From NCBI GenBank assembly GCA_946222285.1, contig CAMIIP010000012.1:1-49042 (forward strand): 49,042 nucleotides of DNA, read 5' to 3'. The notes beneath the pieces were generated by a model. The model had not been told where the DNA came from. It saw only the letters and a program-made list of their open reading frames with translations, and did not search any database. The DNA is from an uncultured Rothia sp. (lineage in GTDB: Bacteria; Actinomycetota; Actinomycetes; Actinomycetales; Micrococcaceae). The position numbers were made by a program, and so were the translations under genes. Shown here piece after piece: positions 43,384-49,042 of this stretch (positions are counted from its first letter, which is position 1; each line of letters begins with the position of its first letter).

Positions 43384-43394
43384 AGAATATTCTC
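43383..43394. promoter_or_regulatory. Palindrome upstream of nrdF
   Basis: GAGAATATTCTC is a perfect 12-base palindrome starting at the last base of the MarR stop codon, with a GAGAATA half copy near 43454, 107 bases before nrdF. No NrdR-type box was seen here, so nrdF may be controlled differently from nrdHIE. Confidence 0.35.
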
Positions 43395-43500
43395 ACTCAA
43401 ATGTTGCTCTCTAAAACCAAACTCGAATCTGTTCTTAGAGCTGCTGGACATGCGAGAATAGATAAACCGATTGTCCCTTTTCAAGGAGTTTCCCGCTGTC

Positions 43501-44475
43501 ATGAGCGAAAAAGTTGAATTAGTTCACCACGTTGAAGCCATTAACTGGAACCGTATTCAGGACGAAAAAGACCTTGAAGTCTGGGATCGCCTGACCTCGA
43601 ACTTCTGGCTACCGGAGAAGGTTCCGCTCTCTAACGATGTGCAGTCCTGGAAGACTCTGACCGATGCTGAAAAGCAACTCACCATGCGCGTTTTCACCGG
43701 TTTAACCCTGCTCGATACCATTCAGGGTACCGTGGGCGCTGTTGCCTTGTTGCCCGATGCAGTGACGGCTCATGAAGAGGCTGTTTATACGAACATTGCG
43801 TTCATGGAGTCGGTTCACGCTAAGTCTTACTCGTCGATTTTCTCGACTCTCAGCTCTACCAAGGAAATTGATGAAGTGTTCCGCTGGTCTACGGAAAATG
43901 AGCACCTTCAGAAGAAAGCGAATATCATCTTGGATTACTACCAGGGTGATGATCCGCTGAAGAAGAAGGTCGCCTCGACCTTGCTGGAATCTTTCCTCTT
44001 CTACTCGGGCTTTTACCTGCCCATGTACTGGTCCTCTCACGCTAAGCTAACCAACACTGCTGATTTGATTCGCCTGATTATTCGTGATGAAGCGGTGCAC
44101 GGCTACTACATCGGCTACAAGTATCAGCGTGCGCTAGAGAAGGAAAGTCCTGAGCGCCAGCAGGAAATGAAGGACTACACCTTCGATCTTCTCTACGAGC
44201 TCTATGAGAATGAAGTGCAGTACACTCATTCGCTCTATGACAGTGTGGGATTGTCTGAAGACGTGAAAAAGTTCTTGCACTACAACGCTAATAAGGCTTT
44301 GATGAACCTGGGCTATGAGGCGATGTTCCCCGCTTCGGTAACTAATGTTTCGCCGGCAATCCTCTCGGCGCTCTCACCGAATGCTGATGAGAACCATGAT
44401 TTCTTCTCCGGCTCTGGTTCATCCTACGTGATGGGTAAAGCCGTCAACACCGAAGACGAAGACTGGGACTTCTAA
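43501..44475 (+). CDS. nrdF: Class Ib ribonucleoside-diphosphate reductase beta subunit
   Basis: A 324-residue diiron/dimanganese protein carrying the tyrosyl radical. Metal ligands are conserved with the spacing of Salmonella NrdF: Asp72, Glu103, His106, Glu163, Glu197 and His200; the radical Tyr is Tyr110. The C-terminal DEDWDF tail docks to NrdE. ATG 43501 has AAGGAG twelve bases upstream, slightly long; TTG 43471 is in frame but would precede that site. A strong hairpin follows. Confidence 0.96.
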   Translation: MSEKVELVHHVEAINWNRIQDEKDLEVWDRLTSNFWLPEKVPLSNDVQSWKTLTDAEKQLTMRVFTGLTLLDTIQGTVGAVALLPDAVTAHEEAVYTNIAFMESVHAKSYSSIFSTLSSTKEIDEVFRWSTENEHLQKKANIILDYYQGDDPLKKKVASTLLESFLFYSGFYLPMYWSSHAKLTNTADLIRLIIRDEAVHGYYIGYKYQRALEKESPERQQEMKDYTFDLLYELYENEVQYTHSLYDSVGLSEDVKKFLHYNANKALMNLGYEAMFPASVTNVSPAILSALSPNADENHDFFSGSGSSYVMGKAVNTEDEDWDF

Positions 44476-44490
44476 GTCTTTTTCTTTCAA

Positions 44491-44532
44491 TAAAGGTGCC
44501 GCATATCGTGTATTCGATAAGCGGCACCTTTA
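44491..44532. terminator. Bidirectional terminator after nrdF
   Basis: A perfect 12-base-pair stem (44491-44502 with 44521-44532), with an inner TATCG/CGATA stem in the loop. T-rich DNA lies on the left (TTTTTCTTT) and TTTAT on the right. It separates nrdF from the convergent kinase-like gene. Confidence 0.9.
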
Positions 44533-44537
44533 TGTTT

Positions 44538-45011
44538 CTACCGGGGGATAACAGTGGTTTTTTCTGGGTACTGGGCGATAATCCTTTCATACCTTTGACG
44601 ACGGGTAGGGCCACATCCATCCCAGAGCACCCACTTGATGAACTCGATAGTGAACCGTTCTATGCATCCCTCGGCCAGGTCTGGGCGAGTTCTGCCCCGG
44701 TATTTGAGGGTTCGACGGAGTACCCGGTAAAGGCGAATAAACCGATTAGTGATGAGGAGATAAACACAATCTGCTTCAGCTAATCTGCGTTCATAATGAA
44801 GGCTCGCATATTCACCTTCAATCACCCACTCTTCGTGAGTAGCAAGAAAATTTCCTACAATCTTTTCTTCCTCGGCGGGATCTCGCTCTACCCATCCGGG
44901 AAGGAAATGTACAGAATCCAGGTGCAGGAGTGGAATCCGATGTTCTTTAGCTAGCCGTTGAGCAAGCGTTGATTTACCACTACCGGAATACCCCATGATG
45001 CAGATTCTCAT
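44538..45011 (-). CDS. P-loop NTPase of the adenylate kinase/FlaR (topology modulation) family
   Basis: A 157-residue nucleotide kinase-like protein. The Walker A loop is GYSGSGKST (7-15) and the family blocks LLHLDSVHFLPGW, WVIEGEYAS and RTLKYRGRTRPD are visible. Proteins of this group are annotated as DNA topology modulation protein FlaR or as AAA-family ATPases; the true substrate is not established. It is transcribed alone, convergent with nrdF and divergent from the GNAT gene. Confidence 0.8.
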   Translation of the reverse strand: MRICIMGYSGSGKSTLAQRLAKEHRIPLLHLDSVHFLPGWVERDPAEEEKIVGNFLATHEEWVIEGEYASLHYERRLAEADCVYLLITNRFIRLYRVLRRTLKYRGRTRPDLAEGCIERFTIEFIKWVLWDGCGPTRRQRYERIIAQYPEKTTVIPR

Positions 45012-45079
45012 GCTCTTGAGTGTAGAGGTAGGCGGTAGTCTTGAACAATAGGTTTATGAGTGCGTAAGAAGGAAAATAA

Positions 45080-45893
45080 ATGAGCTCTTTGGTTTCTATG
45101 GAACGGATTCGTACGGTTGTTGAGCGCCAGCTTGAAGCTGATCACTGTTTAGCAGAAGGAACTCTGGAAGAAAACCGGTCAGCTCAACTCCTCACCGCCC
45201 CCCCGGCTACCATTGGAAAAAATGGCCCAGGCACGTCGTCGTTTCAAGGATCATTTCGAGCTACGCCTATCTAACTATCGGGGAACGACACTGATATGCG
45301 CTCAGTACCGAGGAGTCCTAGAAGAAATTACTGCCACTTTAGAAGGAGACGCGGGGAACTGGGTAGGGGACTACAGCAAACTACGGCACATCAACGATTT
45401 TCTGACTCCTACGTCCCTGCAGAATTCGGGAACGGCGCTCTACTTTACGCCGTCCTGGAAACTAATGGAATTCCCGACTATCCTGTCAGCGCCAGAGAAC
45501 TATGAAATCTACGAGCTTCCTGCCGAGCAATGGGAGACCTTCCGCGGAGATCAAAAATTCTCTAACGCGCTAGGCTTTAACGAACTTCGCCCCGATACAG
45601 CGGTTTTAGTTGCCCTCTATGAGGGGGAGACCATCGCAATGGCAGGAGCTAGCGAAGACTCTGATCTCATGTGGCAAATTGGTGTTGACGTGCTGCCAGA
45701 ACACCGCCGACAAGGGCTGGGAACTGTACTGGTTCAACGGCTAGCCCGTCTATGTTTGGAACAAGGAGCTGTTCCCTTTTACGGAACCTCTCCTTCCCAC
45801 ATCCAGTCCCAGCTTCTAGCACAACGGGCTGGCTTTGAACCGACTTGGTGGGAATTTGTCTCTTCTTCACTTCTGGAAGTCTCGGTGGACTAG
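45080..45893 (+). pseudogene. GNAT-family N-acetyltransferase gene with a poly-C frameshift
   Basis: The start ATG 45080 has AAGGA upstream, but the frame ends at 45274. A second frame from about 45205 to 45893 carries the acetyltransferase fold, with the acetyl-CoA motif VLPEHRRQGLGTVL and a C-terminal GTSPSHIQSQLLAQRAGF block. The two frames meet at a run of seven Cs (45198-45204): with six Cs they join as LLTAPRLPLEKMAQARRR, giving one protein of about 270 residues. This is a pseudogene, a sequencing error, or a phase-variable tract. The second frame from ATG 45213 could be made alone, but no ribosome site precedes it. The downstream lipoate ligase-like gene begins one base after its stop. 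Confidence 0.78.
45198..45204 (+). repeat. C7 homopolymer at the GNAT frameshift
   Basis: A run of seven Cs at the junction of the two GNAT frames. Six would restore one continuous frame. Confidence 0.9.
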
Positions 45894-45894
45894 C

Positions 45895-46590
45895 ATGAAA
45901 GAACTTGAAATAATCCGTGACAGCCGTGAACCCGGTAGCTATCTATATTCCTTTGATGAATCAGTAGCTTTTCTGCGTGCCGTAGGACGCGGGGAGCAAC
46001 CCTCAACCCTGCGTCTTCACCGACCGGCGTCCAACGTGGCTTTTGGCAGGCGCGACGAACTCAACCCCCATTTTGAAACTGCCCGTAAAATCAGCGAAGA
46101 ACGAGGATTTACCGCTGCTGTACGCCCGGTAGGCGGACACGCCGCAGCCTACCACTCAGATTGCCTGATCATCGACCACTTCCAAGCAGATGACGATGCC
46201 GTAACCGGCAACCTTACACGCTTCACCACCTTTGGACAGATGCTCACCACAGCCTTACAGAGTCTGGGCGTAGATGCAGCAATGGGTGAGATTCCGGGGG
46301 AGTACTGCCCCGGAGAACACTCCGTACATATCACTTTGACTGATGACACACGCACTAAGATTATCGGCACCGCTCAACGCGTAGTATCAGGGGCATGGTG
46401 GTTCAGCACCGGCATCGTCGTCAATAACAGCGGACCACTACGCACGGTCACCACCGACGTATACACCGCCCTAAACCTACCACTGAACCCCACCACCGTC
46501 GGAGCCCTCACCGACGCCAACCCCCTCATCACCGTGGACGACGTAGACGACGCCATCCTCGAAGGATACGAAAAACTAGGATACTGCTAA
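45895..46590 (+). CDS. Lipoate--protein ligase/biotin-lipoyl transferase family protein
   Basis: A 231-residue protein of the LplA/LipB/BirA-type ligase fold. The RPVGGHAAAYH segment aligns with the RxxGGGxVxH signature and TKIIGTAQRVV with the conserved Lys motif of lipoate ligases, so the active Lys is present. It would attach or transfer lipoyl or octanoyl groups in the cytoplasm. The first Gly-rich loop has His in place of one Gly (GGHA). ATG 45895 lies one base after the GNAT stop, with GGTGGA upstream; it is followed directly by the SRAP gene. Exact substrate is unknown. Confidence 0.82.
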   Translation: MKELEIIRDSREPGSYLYSFDESVAFLRAVGRGEQPSTLRLHRPASNVAFGRRDELNPHFETARKISEERGFTAAVRPVGGHAAAYHSDCLIIDHFQADDDAVTGNLTRFTTFGQMLTTALQSLGVDAAMGEIPGEYCPGEHSVHITLTDDTRTKIIGTAQRVVSGAWWFSTGIVVNNSGPLRTVTTDVYTALNLPLNPTTVGALTDANPLITVDDVDDAILEGYEKLGYC

Positions 46591-47429
46591 TGTGCGGCCG
46601 CTACGTACTCGAATTCGACCATGACGTTTACCTGGGAGGGGAACCACTAGGGGCAGATATCCACAACTATAACGTCGCCCCCACCGCCACAGTACCTATC
46701 CTGCTCGAACGCTTCACCGAAGAATCCTCTGTTCCCACCCGAGAAATCTACCCCGCCCGCTGGGGACTACTACCGGGCTGGACCAAAGACGCCAGCTTCT
46801 CCGCCCGCACCTTCAACGCACGCAGCGAAACCCTCTTCGAAAAACCCAGCTTCCGCCACGCCGCCCTCAACGGACACTGCGCCATCCCTATCAGCGGCTA
46901 CTACGAATGGAAAACCGAACAACTCACCTCAGGCAAACAAACCAAAACCCCCTACTTCATCCACCGATCAGACGATCAGCCCATCTACTTCGCCGGACTC
47001 TACGAATGGTGGAAAATCACCGCCGCAGAAGCAAACAAACCCGACTCACCCTACGCCAAGCAAGAAGGCCAGTGGATGCTCTCCTGCTCCATCATCACCA
47101 TGAACGCCCCCAATGAACTCGCCATAGCAGAACTAGCTAGTCAAGGGCACAATGAAGAAACCCCACTAGCACTGAGCCAACTCCACAACCGCCTACCCGT
47201 CCCCCTACACTTCGACAGCACCAACACAGATAACCTCACCCTATGGCTACGCAGCGGCAAAACCGCCGGACAAACCAACCCGCCAAGTGCAGGTGCGCTC
47301 GCCGTCCGCACCCGCGAAGCCCTGCAAACAATCATGGACAACGCCTACCCACAAACCAGCCACTGGGCTCTTCACCCCGTCACCACAGCCGTCGGCAACG
47401 TCAGAAACAACGGACCAGAACTCACTTAA
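46590..47429 (+). CDS. SOS response-associated peptidase (SRAP/YedK/HMCES-like)
   Basis: A 279-residue SRAP protein. Catalytic residues are Cys2 (which crosslinks to abasic sites in single-stranded DNA after Met removal), Asn76 (TFNARSETL), Glu106 (SGYYEWK) and His199 (QLHNRLPV). The family shields abasic sites in DNA during replication. The ATG shares one base with the preceding stop (TAATG), so the gene is translationally coupled to the ligase gene. Codon use is strongly biased to C-ending triplets compared with genes such as nrdF. Confidence 0.93.
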   Translation: MCGRYVLEFDHDVYLGGEPLGADIHNYNVAPTATVPILLERFTEESSVPTREIYPARWGLLPGWTKDASFSARTFNARSETLFEKPSFRHAALNGHCAIPISGYYEWKTEQLTSGKQTKTPYFIHRSDDQPIYFAGLYEWWKITAAEANKPDSPYAKQEGQWMLSCSIITMNAPNELAIAELASQGHNEETPLALSQLHNRLPVPLHFDSTNTDNLTLWLRSGKTAGQTNPPSAGALAVRTREALQTIMDNAYPQTSHWALHPVTTAVGNVRNNGPELT

Positions 47430-47464
47430 AACCTCCCCTCAACCCAGCCCCCAGAAAACAAAAA

Positions 47465-47489
47465 CCCGGCGCTCACCAAGAGCACCGGG
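47465..47489. terminator. Terminator between the SRAP and second GNAT genes
   Basis: A hairpin CCCGG-GCTC/GAGC-CCGGG (47465-47489) with one C-A mismatch and a 5-base loop. On the minus strand it is followed by TTTTTG, so it mainly ends the minus-strand GNAT gene; on the plus strand the tract is weaker. Confidence 0.75.
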
Positions 47490-47516
47490 GAAATCGCATA
47501 CAACCTCAGCGAATCT

Positions 47517-48029
47517 CTAGTAAAGATCCTCCGCTGCAGGTTGCCAACGACGATAATCCAAGGTCAGGTATAAAGCCAAAGCAGGAGCATTCGTCTCAGG
47601 AATGCGAACTGTTACCTCATCAAAACCGCTTTCCTTCATCGAACTCATTGCCTGACGAATCAACTTTTCAGCGATACCCTGACGGCGACGTGAGGCGGCA
47701 GTTACCAACTCATAAATAGTCGGCACATCAACAGGTTCATTCCCATCTTTACGATTCTTCAAACACAAAACCGCCGCCACCACACGACCGTTATCATCAA
47801 CTACCACAGGAGATGCTTCTGGGAAAAAATCACCAATTTCTCCAGCAAAAACAGCATCCAAAGCTTTTTGCGCATCCGACTGAGTTGGATAAAGATTATT
47901 CTCATACGCCGTAAACAACAGACGAGCAAGTGCCTCACTATCAGACGGCTCAGCCACACGAGTACTCAGTAACGTATCAGGTGTGACCCAATCAGTTTTC
48001 GAAATAAGCGTAATCATGCGCTCCACCAC
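47517..48029 (-). CDS. GNAT-family N-acetyltransferase
   Basis: A 170-residue acetyltransferase. The acetyl-CoA motif is AASRRRQGIAEKLI, with the C-terminal IPETNAPALALYLTLDYRR region typical of the fold. AGGAGG lies upstream; GTG 48026 is five bases from it, GTG 48029 two bases, and ATG 48017 fourteen, so the start is uncertain by up to four residues. It is transcribed leftwards toward the SRAP gene. The substrate is unknown. Confidence 0.85.
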   Translation of the reverse strand: MVERMITLISKTDWVTPDTLLSTRVAEPSDSEALARLLFTAYENNLYPTQSDAQKALDAVFAGEIGDFFPEASPVVVDDNGRVVAAVLCLKNRKDGNEPVDVPTIYELVTAASRRRQGIAEKLIRQAMSSMKESGFDEVTVRIPETNAPALALYLTLDYRRWQPAAEDLY

Positions 48030-48130
48030 TGCCTCCTGGATATCTTATAAAGACAATCAATTATATTAAGAATAATCATAGAAACCCCAAGTCACAGAAA
48101 AATGAGACATTATTACCCCAGGAGACGCAT

Positions 48131-48973
48131 ATGAAATGGGCCAACACCACCAGCAACCACGCTATCTGCCAAATTGACAAAAACATCTACATTTTCGAAA
48201 AGCCTCTCGATAATCTTGTGAGTGAGGGCGCTATCACTGCGCAGACGAAAGCAGATCTGACACACCTTGGCGGCCTACCTACCTCCGATAGCTGGGAAAG
48301 CTTTAACCTACAAGCACCTCTTGCCAACCCCAGCAAGATTATCTGTCTAGGACTCAATTACACCGACCATGCCCAAGAAGTTGGCGTACAACTGCCAAAG
48401 AATCCCACCCTCTTCACCAAATACTCCAATGCGCTGATTGGACCTTACGACACCATCCATCTACCCCCCCAGAATCCACCAAAATCGACTGGGAAGCCGA
48501 GCTCTGCCTCGTCATCGGACAGCGTGCTCGAAGGCTTACCCTGCAAGAAGCATCCTCGGCAATCTGGGGATATACCGTGATGAATGATATTTCTGTGCGC
48601 GACTGGCAGGGGGCGTACCAGTGAATGGTTTCAAGGAAAGAACTGGGACAAAACCACACCTTTTGGACCAGCTATCGTTACAGCAGATGAATTGAATCTT
48701 GACCGTGGACTAAACATTACCTGCACGGTGGAAGGCGAAGTGAGACAAAAGGGAAACACCGCAGCCATGATTTTTAACCCTGCTGAGGTGGTTTCTTACA
48801 TCTCTACTTTCATGACGCTTGAGCCAGGCGATTTGATAGCCCTTGGAACACCTTCAGGAGTTGGTTTATCTCTTCACCCCCGAAAATGGTTAGCCAACGG
48901 GCAAACCGTTGTCACCGAAATTGAAGGCATCGGTGCACTAACAAACATCTGCCAGCTAGAAGACCTCCAGTGA
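48131..48973 (+). pseudogene. Fumarylacetoacetate hydrolase family gene with two frameshifts
   Basis: ATG 48131 has AGGAG seven bases upstream and opens an FAH-family protein (GLNYTDHAQEVG near residue 75). The frame is lost at a run of seven Cs (48464-48470). The expected protein continues in another frame from 48472 (ESTKIDWEAELCLVIGQ ... MNDISVRDWQ) and is shifted again at G5 (48609-48613) into RTSEWFQGKNWDKTTPFGP, then to the normal end, LGTPSGVG and EIEGIG. Adding one C and removing one G restores one frame of about 280 residues. FAH-family enzymes cleave C-C bonds of 2,4-diketo acids or decarboxylate oxaloacetate-like acids. The gene is a pseudogene or has sequencing errors. Confidence 0.85.
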
Positions 48974-49042
48974 CTCCCACAGCCTATTTTTTAGCCCCTG
49001 GACAACCAGCCGCCTCAGAATCCTCCACACACGAACCCGCCA
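48970..49042 (+). CDS. 5' part of an unrecognised gene, cut by the window end
   Basis: GTG 48970 overlaps the stop of the FAH-family gene (GTGA) and opens a frame through the window end, reading TPTAYFLAPGQPAASESS. The overlap suggests a translationally coupled gene. Too little is present to name it. Confidence 0.4.
   Translation, partial: MTPTAYFLAPGQPAASESSTHEPA

Noticed and set aside
47243..47719. Plus-strand open frame of 158 codons across the SRAP end and second GNAT gene
   Set aside because: It is a shadow of SRAP and of the minus-strand GNAT, with Arg/Pro/Gln-rich composition typical of a wrong frame.
1..49042. CRISPR array, insertion sequence or prophage
   Set aside because: No regularly spaced repeats, transposase, integrase or phage structural genes were recognised.

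Overview
The window looks like a chromosomal segment of an actinobacterium of the family Micrococcaceae, most probably Rothia or a close relative. The evidence is the order valS, ileS, folC-DUF4233-ndk-rne-rplU-rpmA-obg-proB-proA-nadD-rsfS, a pair of clpP genes, a mycothiol-dependent nitroreductase-type DsbA protein, an actinobacterial-type ileS T-box leader and a class Ib nrdHIE/nrdF system. Base composition is moderate for the phylum, which fits Rothia better than Arthrobacter or Kocuria. No rRNA, CRISPR array, phage module or insertion sequence was seen; the one RNA gene is tRNA-Ala(GGC).

Layout. 1-4060: a four-gene siderophore ABC importer (lipoprotein, two FecCD permeases, ATPase). 4220-7048: the ClpP1-ClpP2-ClpX protease. 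7096-9622: a CPWC thioredoxin-fold protein, an LssY_C-domain membrane protein and the decayed remains of a tandem paralogue. 9623-12247: valS on the minus strand. 12409-13203: an SDR oxidoreductase. 13210-18725: a nitrite-reduction and siroheme block (CbiX-type chelatase, SumT, NirB, NirD, precorrin-2 dehydrogenase-like protein). 18726-24924: T-box-controlled ileS, folC, DUF4233, ndk. 24985-25653: a VKOR-like oxidoreductase. 26045-37221: rne with a structured leader, rplU, rpmA, obg, proB, proA, a small membrane protein, nadD, a repeat-bearing membrane-anchored protein and rsfS. 37292-39358: tRNA-Ala, a small lipoprotein and an App1-like phosphatase. 39359-44475: a long regulatory region with two NrdR-type boxes and DnaA-box matches, then nrdHIE, a MarR regulator and nrdF. 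44538-49042: accessory genes (FlaR-like kinase, frameshifted GNAT, lipoate ligase-like, SRAP peptidase, second GNAT, frameshifted FAH-family gene, start of a further gene).

How the genes work together. CbiX, SumT and the dehydrogenase-like protein would supply siroheme to the neighbouring NirB for assimilatory or respiratory nitrite reduction to ammonia. NrdHIEF supplies dNTPs under apparent NrdR control, and DnaA-box matches suggest possible coupling to replication initiation. IleS is under tRNA-sensing leader control. Most transcription units end in strong perfect hairpins, several of them shared by convergent genes.

No clearly new multi-gene system was recognised. The most interesting signals are regulatory or evolutionary: DnaA-type and NrdR-type sites upstream of nrdH, an ultrashort-Stem-I T-box, a long hairpin next to the rne start, a decayed LssY_C paralogue, and three homopolymer frameshifts within 3.5 kb at the right end.
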